Position numbers and translations under genes: made by a program. A stretch of 64,000 bases of DNA from Achromobacter kerstersii (GTDB taxonomy: Bacteria; Pseudomonadota; Gammaproteobacteria; Burkholderiales; Burkholderiaceae_B): assembly GCF_902859595.1 (NCBI RefSeq), contig NZ_CADIJQ010000008.1, positions 124,001 to 188,000 on the forward strand, given 5' to 3'. Below are positions 56,337-64,000 of the stretch, piece after piece (within the stretch, counting starts at the first letter, position 1; the number at the start of each line of letters is the position of its first letter). Under the pieces are notes generated by a model. It saw only the letters and a list, made by a program, of their open reading frames with translations, was not told where the DNA came from and did not search any database.

Positions 56337-57323
56337 TCACGATTCGTGAAGGGTAACGACCGCCCACTTGCCCTCGCGCGCCAGCGTGCGCGACACATCG
56401 GCCAGCACCAGGCGGGCGGCCAGCGCCGCGGGCGAGAGCTCGTCGTCCGACAAACTGGCCAGCAGATTGGGGCGGAACAGGTGCGCGTCTTCAATGCGCG
56501 CCATGTGCAGCTGGCCGGGCGCGATGCGCGCGGTGGCCGAGCTGGGCTGGATGGTGGCGGCGTTGCCCAGCTGTACAACGTCCATCAGCAATGACAAGCC
56601 ATCCACTTCAGCCACCACGCGCGGCGTCTGGCCCAGTTGCTGGAACGCGTTGTTGACCAACGCCCGCAAGCCATGGCGGCCGCTGGGCAAGACCAGCGGC
56701 AAGTGAGCGATGGCAGCCAGCTGCGTAGTGCCGCCCGACGCGCCGCCCGATGCGCCCCCCGATGTCGCCCCCGATGTCGCCCCCGATGTAACCCCCGATG
56801 GCAACCCCGGCATGTCGCGATGCGCGCAGAGAAACAAGGGTTCGTCCAGCAAAGGCATCACGCTCCAACGGCGCGCGGATTCGGTGTGGAACACGATGGC
56901 CAGATCCAGCAGACGGCCGTTGAGCATGTCGCTTAAATGGCCCGACAGCGCCTCGACCAGATGCAGCCGGATGTCGGGATAACGCTCGTTCATGGCTTGC
57001 AGGAACGGCGCCCCCAGAATAGCGGCGGTGGTGGATGGCAGGCCCACGCTGACGTGGCCGGCCAGCCGCGCCTGCTGCGCGGCCTGCACGGCGTCATCGG
57101 CATGGCGCAGGGCCAGTTGCGCCTGACGAAAGAACGCCAGGCCCGCATCGGTGGGCACCACGCCGCTGGCGCTGCGCTGCAACAGCCGCGTCGACAATTC
57201 GCCTTCCAGGCGGCTGATCTGCTGGCTGAGCGCGGACGTGACCATGCCGATGGACATGGCCGCCCGGCCGATGCTGCCCGCCTCAACGACGCGAACGAAG
57301 TAACGCAGTTGGCGCAGTTCCAT
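56337..57323 (-). CDS. tcuR: LysR-family regulator of the tcu genes
   Basis: 328 aa. Standard LysR helix-turn-helix: MELRQLRYFVRVVEAGSIGRAAMSIGMVTSALSQQISRLEGELSTRLLQR. The effector domain includes GHVSVGLPSTTAAILGAPFLQAMNERYPDIRL. At about residues 200-225 an insert of six four-residue units (SGVT, SGAT, SGAT, SGGA, SGGA, SGGT) is coded by a 12-bp array. It lies directly upstream of and in the same direction as tcuA, as expected for TcuR; the name is by position. Confidence 0.85.
   Translation of the reverse strand: MELRQLRYFVRVVEAGSIGRAAMSIGMVTSALSQQISRLEGELSTRLLQRSASGVVPTDAGLAFFRQAQLALRHADDAVQAAQQARLAGHVSVGLPSTTAAILGAPFLQAMNERYPDIRLHLVEALSGHLSDMLNGRLLDLAIVFHTESARRWSVMPLLDEPLFLCAHRDMPGLPSGVTSGATSGATSGGASGGASGGTTQLAAIAHLPLVLPSGRHGLRALVNNAFQQLGQTPRVVAEVDGLSLLMDVVQLGNAATIQPSSATARIAPGQLHMARIEDAHLFRPNLLASLSDDELSPAALAARLVLADVSRTLAREGKWAVVTLHES
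56738..56811. repeat. 12-bp in-frame tandem repeat in the LysR gene
   Basis: Six degenerate copies of CCCGATG(T/C)(C/A)(G/A)CC(C) between 56738 and 56811, coding four-residue Ser-Gly units. A change of one unit would preserve the frame. Confidence 0.85.
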
Positions 57324-57342
57324 GGCGGGCTCGGTGTTGCCG

Positions 57343-58047
57343 TTACGGCGCGGGCGGAATCGTCAGGCCGCGCACGACGGCCGGGCGGGCGACAAAGGCT
57401 TCCAGCACGCGGGCCACGTTCTTGAACTGCGAGAACTCGACGAGGTCTCCTGCGCCATAGAAGCCAACCAGGTTACGCACCCACGGCAGGATGGCGATGT
57501 CGGCGATGGTGTATTCGTCGCCCATGACCCAGTCGCGGCCTTCCAGGCGCTTGTCCAGCACGCCCAGCAGGCGCTTGGATTCGGCGGCGTAACGGTCGCG
57601 CGGACGCTTGTCTTCGTAGTCCTTGCCGGCAAACTTATGGAAGAAGCCCAGTTGGCCGAACATGGGGCCGATGCCGCCCATCTGGAACATCACCCATTGC
57701 AGCGTCTCGTAGCGCCCGGCCGTGTCCGCGGGAATGAACTGGCCCGTCTTGCTGGCCAGATAGATCAGGATGGCGCCCGACTCGAACAGCGCCAACGGCT
57801 TGCCGTCGGGGCCATTGGGGTCAAGGATGGCCGGAATCTTGTTGTTCGGGCTCAGCGACAGGAACTCGGGCGAAAACTGGTCTTGCGTATCGAAACTGAC
57901 CCGGTGCACCTCGTACGGCAGCCCCATTTCTTCCAGCAGGATCGACACCTTCACGCCATTGGGCGTGGGCAGCGAATACAGCTGAAGGCGGTCGGGATGC
58001 TGGGCGGGCCACTTCTTGGTGATGTCGAACGAGGCAAGGGAGGTCAT
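57343..58047 (-). CDS. Glutathione S-transferase, YfcG/YghU-like
   Basis: 234 aa. Thioredoxin-like N-domain with LYSLPTPNGVKVSILLEEMGLPYEVHRV, the glutathione-binding ESGAILIYLASKTG (Glu-Ser near residue 90) and NNKIPAI. The helical C-domain has the capping motif YTIADIAILPWV. The TPNG at the start of helix 1 matches nu-class enzymes that use disulfide-bond chemistry rather than a catalytic Ser or Tyr. It ends 20 bases upstream of the LysR start and may share its transcript. Confidence 0.9.
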   Translation of the reverse strand: MTSLASFDITKKWPAQHPDRLQLYSLPTPNGVKVSILLEEMGLPYEVHRVSFDTQDQFSPEFLSLSPNNKIPAILDPNGPDGKPLALFESGAILIYLASKTGQFIPADTAGRYETLQWVMFQMGGIGPMFGQLGFFHKFAGKDYEDKRPRDRYAAESKRLLGVLDKRLEGRDWVMGDEYTIADIAILPWVRNLVGFYGAGDLVEFSQFKNVARVLEAFVARPAVVRGLTIPPAP

Positions 58048-58205
58048 GCGGGGTTTCTCCAGGGGAGGCGGGAATTTGTGGCGTCAATCCTAGCGCAAAT
58101 GCCCCACATCTCGATGAAATTCCGGGTCGGCGGGCGGGGTGAATGGCGGGCGGCGCCCCAGGGCGGCAGCCGGTTTCAGCGGGCGTTAGCGCGTTTCAAC
58201 GGTTC

Positions 58206-58649
58206 TCAGCGGACAAACACGCGGCGCAGCACCCACCGCGCCGCCGCCACGGCCAGGGCAATGGGCAGCACCAGGCGCCATTGCGCCAGAAACAATTCGC
58301 GGGTGGCCTCGCCGGACGCCCAGGTATTGCCGAACACCACCGGCGCGGGCGGGGCCAGGTACAGGGCGAGCAGCGCCGCGATGAACGTCAAACCTAACCG
58401 CCAGGCCGGGGGCAGGCGGGGTGCGGAGAATCGCTCGGCCACCACCAGCACCAGCAGGCCGGCCAGCCCCGCCAGCACGGCGTCGGCGTAGAAGTCGCGC
58501 GGCGAGTAAACGTAGGGCGCATCGGGCACCGCCCAGCCGTAGTTGCCTGTTGTCAGCAACGAGGTCAGGCAGGCGCCAAAGAGCGCGGCCGCGCCCGCCA
58601 GCAGCAGGAAGTCGCAAACGCGGAGCAGGAGTTTCGGCATGAGACGCAT
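58206..58649 (-). CDS. Hypothetical membrane protein, four helices
   Basis: 147 aa from ATG 58649 (MRLMPKLLLRV) or 144 from 58640. About four hydrophobic helices: FLLLAGAAALFGACLTSLL, AVLAGLAGLLVLVVAERF, LGLTFIAALLALYLAP and LVLPIALAVAAARWVL. A conserved-looking loop TTGNYGWAVPDAPYVYSPRDFYADA lies between the first two. No clear ribosome-binding site, and the frame is open further upstream through repeats. Function unknown; divergent from the hydrolase gene. Confidence 0.65.
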   Translation of the reverse strand: MRLMPKLLLRVCDFLLLAGAAALFGACLTSLLTTGNYGWAVPDAPYVYSPRDFYADAVLAGLAGLLVLVVAERFSAPRLPPAWRLGLTFIAALLALYLAPPAPVVFGNTWASGEATRELFLAQWRLVLPIALAVAAARWVLRRVFVR

Positions 58650-58945
58650 GGGATAAGGGCGATGGAGTGCGGGCGGGGAAGGCGGTGGGCCGGGCCACAA
58701 GGGCCGGAGCATGCCACAGCTTGTGGCGACGCGCAGAAGGATTCCACGGCAAGGGCGACGAAGCGTCTAACGAAGAAGACAGCGAAGAAGCCAGCGAAGG
58801 AGTCAATGAAGGCGTCAGCGAAGGAGTCAATGAAGGCGTCAGCGAAGAAGCCAGCGAAGGACTCGACAACGCGTTCAACGAAGGTTCACCCCGCTTCGCG
58901 CGCCTCGGGCTACAGTGTTCGGCGTCCCCTGCCTCCCTGCCCGCC
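58650..58945. other. Repeat-bearing divergent intergenic region
   Basis: About 300 bases between the membrane protein and hydrolase genes. The centre (about 58756-58880) is a degenerate array of GCGAAGGAGTCAATGAAGGC-type units of 12 and 24 bases, purine-rich on the plus strand. Because the unit is a multiple of three, it stays open in several frames and inflates reading frames there. No promoter boxes were identified. Confidence 0.55.
58784..58862. repeat. 24-bp (2 x 12) tandem repeat upstream of the hydrolase gene
   Basis: Two copies of GCGAAGGAGTCAATGAAGGC plus GTCA (about 58794 and 58818), flanked by shorter GCGAAGAAGCCA units. All units share a GAAG core. Confidence 0.8.
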
Positions 58946-59788
58946 ATGCGCCCGCCCTGCTTACGCCATTCGCTGCTTGCCCTGACCTTGGCCTTGGCCA
59001 CCGCCCTATCCGCGCCGGCCTCTGCCGCCGCGCTGACGGACCAGCGCTATGGCCCCGACGCCGCGCAGATCGCCGACGTCTACCTGCCCGACGCCCCGCA
59101 CGCGCGCGCCGCCCCCATCCTTGTCATCGTGCATGGCGGGTCATGGAAGAACGGCGACAAGGCCGCGGCGGAAGTCGTCGACAACAAGCTCGCCCATTGG
59201 CTGCCCCAGGGCTACGCCATCGTGTCGGTCAACACGCGGCTCATGCCGCAGGCACGCCCCGAAGCGCAAGCCGAAGACCTGGGGCGCGCCATCGCCTGGA
59301 TCACCCAACAGGCCCCAAGCTGGCAGGCGGACGCCAGCAACGTGATCGTCATGGGCCATTCATCGGGCGGGCATCTGCTGGCGCTGCTGGCCGCCGACGA
59401 CGCCATGCGGCAACGCACCGGCGCGCCGCTCTGGCGGGCCAGCGTCATCCTGGATGGCGCGGGGTTTGATCTGCTGGACGTCATGCCCCGCCCACACGCC
59501 CCGTTCTACGACGAGGCCTTCGGCACCGACCCCGCGCGCTGGGCCGTGGCCTCGCCCGCCGCGCAACTGCGCGGCGGTCAACCGCCCGCGCTATTCGTCT
59601 GCTCGACCTTGCGCCCCGACCCTTGCCGGCGGGCGCAACGCTACGCGGATTTGCTGACCGCGCAAGGCGGCCAGGCCGAGCTCGTTGGCGTGGCGCGCAA
59701 CCACGCGCAGATCAACGCGGACGTGGGCGCGGACAACGACGAAACCCGCGCGATCAGCGCCTTCATCGATGCGCGGCTGGCGCGGTAG
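58946..59788 (+). CDS. Exported alpha/beta hydrolase (esterase-like)
   Basis: 280 aa from ATG 58946. Signal peptide MRPPCLRHSLLALTLALATALSAPASA. Oxyanion motif VHGGSWKNGD near residue 60, nucleophile elbow GHSSGGH near 136 and a likely acid/His pair near the end (HAQIN). The family resembles BD-FAE/carboxylesterase enzymes; no substrate can be named. The frame is open upstream through repeats to 58667, but that part is not included because the signal peptide starts at 58946. Confidence 0.82.
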   Translation: MRPPCLRHSLLALTLALATALSAPASAAALTDQRYGPDAAQIADVYLPDAPHARAAPILVIVHGGSWKNGDKAAAEVVDNKLAHWLPQGYAIVSVNTRLMPQARPEAQAEDLGRAIAWITQQAPSWQADASNVIVMGHSSGGHLLALLAADDAMRQRTGAPLWRASVILDGAGFDLLDVMPRPHAPFYDEAFGTDPARWAVASPAAQLRGGQPPALFVCSTLRPDPCRRAQRYADLLTAQGGQAELVGVARNHAQINADVGADNDETRAISAFIDARLAR

Positions 59789-59854
59789 TGCGTTCGTGAC
59801 ACAATCGGGCTCGCCGACATAACCGGCCCCCTGGCACCGCCCTCCGCAGCTTCC

Positions 59855-61228
59855 ATGACACCTTCGATGCAGCACCGCTTGACTCCGCTATTCCTGGCCG
59901 CCGCCGCCCTGCTGACGCCAATCGGCGCGCAGGCCGACGCCCCCGCCGAACCACCCGCCGGCATGGCGCAATACGGCGCAGGGCCGCACGGCCAGGCCCT
60001 GACGCTGACGCTGCTGAACAACCACGATGCCGCCCCCGCCCCCAACACGCCCTACCGTTTGTTCCTGACGGGCAAGCAGGAATCTATCCACAACACGCCC
60101 AGCCAGGACGGCATCCTGCATGGCGTGACCGATGCCGACGGGCGCACCGCCTGGGTCTGGACAGACAAGCCGCACGACCCCGACGACTTCACGCTGATCC
60201 GCCGCGTAGGCGACGGGGCGTGGGGCCATTTCTTCCAGCTGCACTCCTCCAGCCGCGAAAGGGAACCCGTACCCGCCTGGCCCTACGTTCTGACCATGCA
60301 TCAGCGCTGGGGCGAGCAATGGGTAGACCTGGGCTACACCACGCGCCAAGGCGCGACCGCGTACTTCAGCCACGACGTGCCGGCCGTGCCGATATCGTTG
60401 TCGATTGAATCCGATGTCACCGACAACCGGAAGTGCTTCGACGAGCTGGACGCCATCAACCGCAAGTTCAGTCAGAACGATGCGGAAGGCGCGCAGCAGT
60501 TGATCAACACCATGCATTGCGCGGAAACACCCCTGCAGCAAATAAACGTGGCGCATCTGCTGCTGATGACCGGCCGCAAGGACGCGGCGCAAGCATGGCT
60601 GCTGCGTGCGCGGGCGTGGCGCTTCCCGGAATCGCTCAAACCTGTCGACACCGCCTTGTTGCGCGACCGGCTGGAACTTGAGCAGTTGCTGGGCATGCCG
60701 GACCTGGCGCTGGCCGATGCAGAAGCGCTGCAACAACGCCAGAACAAGCGCGGGCGCGGCTCTCACGCCGACGACACCGACTGGGCCAACAACGTCGCGT
60801 ACTACCTGGCGGACTTTCCTGACTATCTGCCGCAAGCCGAGGCCCAGGCGCGGCAGTCGATCCGGGTGCGGGGGCCTAACGCGTACAACCAAGGCACGCT
60901 GGGCTGGATCTTGAGCTTGCGCGGCGATGCCGACGAAGGCCTGCGTCTGCTGCACACGTCGTATCGCGACTTGTCGCGCAACGAGGAACTCGTGGCCGAC
61001 TATGGCCTGGCGCTTTGGCGTAGCGGCCAGCGGGAGCAGGCCGTGCGGCTGTGGGACGAAGCCCAGGCGCAATGCGTGTGGGGCCGGCGCATGCACGACG
61101 CGATGCGCGACGTGCAGTACCCGCACCCCTACTTCCAATCGACAGAGTCCGACGCGGTGAAGGCGTATCGGCAACGCTGCGATCCGCCCAGAACGAAACG
61201 CAAGACGGTGGCGGGCGGCCCCGCGTAA
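59855..61228 (+). CDS. Exported protein with TPR-like C-terminal half
   Basis: 457 aa. Signal peptide (start at 59855, or Met 5) HRLTPLFLAAAALLTPIGAQA. Residues 40-190 look like beta-sandwich (ALTLTLLNNHDAAPAPNTPYRLFLTGKQE, GILHGVTDADGRTAWVWTD), similar to surface-adhesin-like domains. Residues 230-430 hold helical repeats (INVAHLLLMTGRKDAAQAWLLRARAW, NQGTLGWILSLRGDADEGLRLLHTSYRD, YGLALWRSGQREQAVRLWDEAQ), TPR-like. Periplasmic; function unknown. 66 bases after the hydrolase gene and possibly in the same transcript. Confidence 0.75.
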   Translation: MTPSMQHRLTPLFLAAAALLTPIGAQADAPAEPPAGMAQYGAGPHGQALTLTLLNNHDAAPAPNTPYRLFLTGKQESIHNTPSQDGILHGVTDADGRTAWVWTDKPHDPDDFTLIRRVGDGAWGHFFQLHSSSREREPVPAWPYVLTMHQRWGEQWVDLGYTTRQGATAYFSHDVPAVPISLSIESDVTDNRKCFDELDAINRKFSQNDAEGAQQLINTMHCAETPLQQINVAHLLLMTGRKDAAQAWLLRARAWRFPESLKPVDTALLRDRLELEQLLGMPDLALADAEALQQRQNKRGRGSHADDTDWANNVAYYLADFPDYLPQAEAQARQSIRVRGPNAYNQGTLGWILSLRGDADEGLRLLHTSYRDLSRNEELVADYGLALWRSGQREQAVRLWDEAQAQCVWGRRMHDAMRDVQYPHPYFQSTESDAVKAYRQRCDPPRTKRKTVAGGPA

Positions 61229-61230
61229 TC

Positions 61231-61284
61231 GCGGTTTCGGGCTCGCGGTTTCGGGCTCGCGTTCCGGGATCGCGTTCCGGGATC
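61231..61284. repeat. Two tandem duplications (14 bp and 13 bp) after the TPR-like gene
   Basis: GCGGTTTCGGGCTC twice (61231, 61245), then GCGTTCCGGGATC twice (61259, 61272), beginning two bases after the stop codon at 61228 and lying between two convergent genes. Confidence 0.88.
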
Positions 61285-61358
61285 GCTGGTCCTTGGGCGC
61301 GTCTCCGGGATTGCTGTACCCGGAGCGCTTGCCCGTCACCGCCTTGCCGTCGCCGTGA

Positions 61359-62141
61359 TTACTTCTCGTCCTTCATCTTCACTTCGCTGGCCGTGTCCGC
61401 CTTCAGGCCGCTGGTGTTGATCTTGCCCGGCGGCGGCGCGTCGATCTCGTCCAGGTTGGCGGCGGCCGGCGCGGGCGCCGCCACATCGTCCAGGTTCACG
61501 GCATCCGCCACGGGTGCGGCGGGCTTGGCCTTGGGCGGCGCTTTGGGACGCGGCTTGGCCGGCACGCGCGGCTTGGCGACTTCCAGCGGACGCGTGTACA
61601 GATTGCCGTCTTGATAAACCAGCATGTAAGGCTTGCCGACGGCGGGCTTCACGGTTTGACGCGCGGTCCACTGGCCATTGGCCACATTGAATGACAGCGG
61701 GCCTTCGCAGCTGCGATAGCTGTTTTGCCACTTGGACGATTGCGTGCCCGACACGCGGTACACGTGATAAACGTGGTTGCAGCCCAGCTCCGGAACGTCC
61801 AGCGTGATCAGCGTCGCGCCAGGCACTTCGGACACATTGGCCACCATCATGGCCGCGCCCTTGACCTCAAGCTCCATCACTTTTTTCTGGCCGTACAGCT
61901 TGATGTCGTAGGAATCGTTGTAGTACTTGCGCAGCGCCGCGCGCTCGCCATTCACGGTGAACACCTGCTGCTCTTTGGCCAGCACTTCACCGAAATCCAG
62001 GCCCATCTTGCCCGAGCCGGTGCTGACGCACCCCGTCAGCGCCAATACGGCCGTGACGGAAACTATTGCGCCAAATGAACGGCTGACATCGGACCTGATT
62101 GCCAATTTCGTTGAAACCCATCCGACGAATGCTGAAGCCAT
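61359..62141 (-). CDS. Hypothetical lipoprotein with Pro/Lys-rich tail
   Basis: 260 aa. A lipobox (LALTGC, Cys about 38) follows an unusually long n-region if the ATG at 62141 is right. The conserved-looking part (about 45-160) has LPELGCNHVYHVYRVSGTQSSKW and YRSCEGPLSFNVANG, with two Cys that may pair. From about 195 the tail is Lys-Pro-Ala-rich and then Ala-Asp-rich, ending EVKMKDEK. Divergent from the Ala/Pro-rich exported protein gene with a shared 127-base promoter region. Function unknown. Confidence 0.75.
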   Translation of the reverse strand: MASAFVGWVSTKLAIRSDVSRSFGAIVSVTAVLALTGCVSTGSGKMGLDFGEVLAKEQQVFTVNGERAALRKYYNDSYDIKLYGQKKVMELEVKGAAMMVANVSEVPGATLITLDVPELGCNHVYHVYRVSGTQSSKWQNSYRSCEGPLSFNVANGQWTARQTVKPAVGKPYMLVYQDGNLYTRPLEVAKPRVPAKPRPKAPPKAKPAAPVADAVNLDDVAAPAPAAANLDEIDAPPPGKINTSGLKADTASEVKMKDEK

Positions 62142-62226
62142 TCACTAACCCCTTGATTTAGCGCGATATTTACCCGAATAGGAACATTCCTGACGGACGT
62201 ATCATTTATTTCCAAATGATTCGCAA

Positions 62227-62235
62227 TGTTATACT
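62227..62235 (+). promoter_or_regulatory. Extended -10 promoter element
   Basis: TGTTATACT is a good extended -10 box, 34 bases before the ATG at 62269, in an AT-rich stretch of the divergent spacer. The -35 region is weak. Confidence 0.5.
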
Positions 62236-62268
62236 GTAAACCAATCCGTACAGGGCGAGGCTCGAAGC

Positions 62269-64000
62269 ATGAAGAAGGTCTGCGTGGCCGCGGCAATCGC
62301 CGCCAGTGTTGGCAGCCTGCCAGCGCACGCCGAGGCGTATCGCCTGGCATATTCCAAAGCCGAAAACATCGAAATATTCATCGACCACGCCACGGGTACG
62401 CCCTGGTGCGGTCCTCACCTTGATCTGCGCGCCGTGTACGGCGCTGCCCCAGACGCCGCCGCATTGGGCCGTTTGCTGCCCAAGATCGGCGTGCTGCTCA
62501 GCAAGCAATGCCCCCAAGCCGTCGACCTGCGCTGGACCAGCGTCAACAACGCCGGCGCACGCGTAGCGGACGGCACCAGCACGAAAGCCAACGGTTGGGC
62601 GATGCAGGTGGCGGCGGCTGCGGTAGCGCCCGTGGCTGCGGCTCCCGTTGCACCTGCTCCTGCTGCCGCGGCGACCGCCCCCGCGATTGCCGCCCCGGCC
62701 GTCACCGCCCCTGAAGCGGCGCCCGCAATTGCTCCCACGGCTGTGTCGCCGCAAGCGCCGGCGCCCGTCGCCGCTGCGCCGCTAGCCGCAGCGCCTGCGC
62801 AAGTGGAAGCGCCAGCGCCCACGGTATCCGTTCAAGCTCCCGCCAGCGTCGCGCCCATCGCGCAAGCGCCGGTGGCACCGGCCCCAGTTTTTGAAGCGCA
62901 ACCTGCCGCGGCCCCGACTCCAGCCCCAGCTCCGGCCCCTGCCGCCGCTGAACCCGCCGCGCCGGCGCTGGCGGCTGCCCCTGCCCCTGCCCCTGCCCCG
63001 GCCACTGCCACTGCCACTGCCTCCGCTACGGCCCCGGCCCCGGCCCCGGCGCCAGCGCCTGCGCCCGCCCCCGCCGTCCAAACCGCCTTCGCGGTCAGCG
63101 GCTGGACGCCACCGTCGCCCGCCGCCGCGTTGGCCAGCACCCAGATGCTGAAGACCATGGCGGATCAGAACGGCTGCAAGGTCGTCTCGACCTTCCGCCT
63201 GGGCGAAGGCGCGCAATACATCACGTTGAAATCCGACGGCTTGACCTGCGGCCCCGACGGCTACGCCACGGGCAAGGGCCGGTTGCGGCTGGAACGTTCC
63301 GACGGCGCGCGCATCGGGCAGAGCAATGACGTGTGGGTCGTGTCGGGCATTCCGTTCACATCACCCGTCGCCGCTGCGCGCCTGGCCTATGTCAACGACG
63401 AAGGCACGCTGTGGTTCCACCTGGACAGCGACCCCGCCAGCCGCTCGCACTACCTGATGCGCGCCGAACGCATGTCGTACGGCAGCGGCCTGGACGTGTG
63501 GCGCGTGAGCCGCATCGATGTCGTCACCGAAAGCGCGAACGTGTTCCGCAACGCCACTGACATCAAGGTTGCCGTGGACGGCGCGCTGCGCGTGCTGGAA
63601 CGCACCGCACTGCCCGACGCCGGCAATGCCCGCATCGTGTTCTCGGACGACTTCCAGCAAGGCGCCATTGGCGACCAGATGGAGCACCTGCTCTACGTGA
63701 TCACCGCCGACCGCCCGACCGACTGGCGCACCGGCAAGCCGCGCGGCGAATGGCGCTACAACCTGCAATACGCGCAGAACTACCTGTTCAAACGCGACGA
63801 AATGCTGGCCCGCAAAAAGCGCGAAGAATTGATGCGCCTGGCCAACAAGGAACGCGACCACCTGCGCCAATACCAGAACCTGGTGGAGCAGGCCAAGAGC
63901 GATCCCAAGGGCATCCTGGGACGCATGCAACGCGACGTGCACTACGACTTGCTGACCGGCGGCGACTACCGTTCGCTGATGGCCGGCCGCAAGGCGGCGG
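62269..64000 (+). CDS. Exported protein with long Ala/Pro-rich linker; C-terminus beyond window
   Basis: 577 codons are open to the window edge. Signal peptide MKKVCVAAAIAASVGSLPAHA, then a small domain (about 22-110) with GTPWCGPHLDLRAVYG and LLSKQCPQAVDLRW; a low-complexity Ala/Pro/Val/Thr linker of about 160 residues (115-275); a second domain with DQNGCKVVSTFRLGEGAQYITLK, GLTCGPDGYATGKGRL; and a C-terminal part with a coiled coil (MLARKKREELMRLANKERDHLRQYQNLV). The pairs of Cys suggest disulfides. I do not recognise the family. Faces the lipoprotein gene divergently. Confidence 0.85.
   Translation, partial: MKKVCVAAAIAASVGSLPAHAEAYRLAYSKAENIEIFIDHATGTPWCGPHLDLRAVYGAAPDAAALGRLLPKIGVLLSKQCPQAVDLRWTSVNNAGARVADGTSTKANGWAMQVAAAAVAPVAAAPVAPAPAAAATAPAIAAPAVTAPEAAPAIAPTAVSPQAPAPVAAAPLAAAPAQVEAPAPTVSVQAPASVAPIAQAPVAPAPVFEAQPAAAPTPAPAPAPAAAEPAAPALAAAPAPAPAPATATATASATAPAPAPAPAPAPAPAVQTAFAVSGWTPPSPAAALASTQMLKTMADQNGCKVVSTFRLGEGAQYITLKSDGLTCGPDGYATGKGRLRLERSDGARIGQSNDVWVVSGIPFTSPVAAARLAYVNDEGTLWFHLDSDPASRSHYLMRAERMSYGSGLDVWRVSRIDVVTESANVFRNATDIKVAVDGALRVLERTALPDAGNARIVFSDDFQQGAIGDQMEHLLYVITADRPTDWRTGKPRGEWRYNLQYAQNYLFKRDEMLARKKREELMRLANKERDHLRQYQNLVEQAKSDPKGILGRMQRDVHYDLLTGGDYRSLMAGRKAA

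Noticed and set aside
54880..56349. 489-aa open frame on the plus strand
   Set aside because: Antisense to tcuA; composition typical of shadow frames.
58667..58945. Long N-terminal extension of the alpha/beta hydrolase
   Set aside because: The Glu/Asn/Gly/Val-rich extension comes from an intergenic repeat array; a signal peptide starts at 58946.
58662..58985. Histone-H1-like Lys-Ala-Pro protein of 107 aa
   Set aside because: The Lys-rich reading exists because the repeat unit is a multiple of three and is open in several frames. No start signal or conserved globular part supports it.

Overview
The window is a GC-rich (about two thirds G+C) stretch of a betaproteobacterial chromosome, almost certainly an Alcaligenaceae member close to Achromobacter or Bordetella. 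The reasons are a gcvTHP operon behind a glycine riboswitch, an apbC-tamA-tamB-dcd block beside metG, a BbZIP-like zinc transporter, a lone Bug-family periplasmic receptor, and cyanide-insensitive bd oxidase genes. No rRNA, tRNA, CRISPR array, insertion sequence or prophage was seen. This identification rests on reading the proteins, not on database searches.

Layout. 1-4190: glycine cleavage operon gcvT-gcvH-gcvP (minus strand, gcvP cut by the window edge) with a tandem glycine riboswitch. 4252-9450: ZIP transporter, Mn-type SOD, BaiN/YhiN-like flavoprotein and a basic amino acid decarboxylase. 9691-13241: small or accessory genes (unknown protein, GNAT, diguanylate cyclase, VOC-GNAT fusion). 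13246-20784: apbC-tamA-tamB-dcd operon (outer-membrane protein assembly plus nucleotide metabolism), then metG at 21420. 23549-24201: a VapBC-type toxin-antitoxin pair whose antitoxin looks internally deleted. 24318-28484: trhO, two META-domain lipoproteins, an acyltransferase and an XRE regulator. 28485-30411: AT-richer, gene-poor ground around an atypical response regulator, with two orphan minus-strand terminators. 30412-33268: a Kch-like potassium channel and a CSS-EAL phosphodiesterase.

33412-41958: a TetR gene divergent from a five-gene block made of NodT outer-membrane factor, HlyD adaptor, RbbA-like ABC protein and YhhJ-like permease, followed closely by a phasin-like gene and phaB. 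The shared promoter region holds a TetR-type dyad and a perfect TTGAT-N4-ATCAA (FNR/ANR) box. 42169-43326: a truncated livF remnant facing a GntR regulator. 43678-46290: cioA-cioB plus a DUF2474-like small subunit, then a MocR-type regulator. 47806-51869: fecI-fecR-TonB receptor iron-uptake module. 52553-57323: tricarballylate (tcuR-tcuA-tcuB) genes with a Bug receptor in the place usually held by the transporter. 57343-64000: GST, a membrane protein, an alpha/beta hydrolase, a TPR-type exported protein, and a divergent lipoprotein / Ala-Pro-rich exported protein pair running off the window.

Two themes cut across the window. Short tandem repeats are unusually frequent, and several sit at the 3' junctions of convergent genes, where they copy the end of a coding region past its stop codon. 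Oxygen- and iron-linked control also recurs (FNR box, bd oxidase, Mn-SOD with a Fur-like dyad, FecIR). No clearly new multi-gene defence or biosynthetic system was found. The least explained parts are the secreted pair at 61359-64000, the response-regulator neighbourhood at 28485-30411, and the exporter plus phasin/phaB block.
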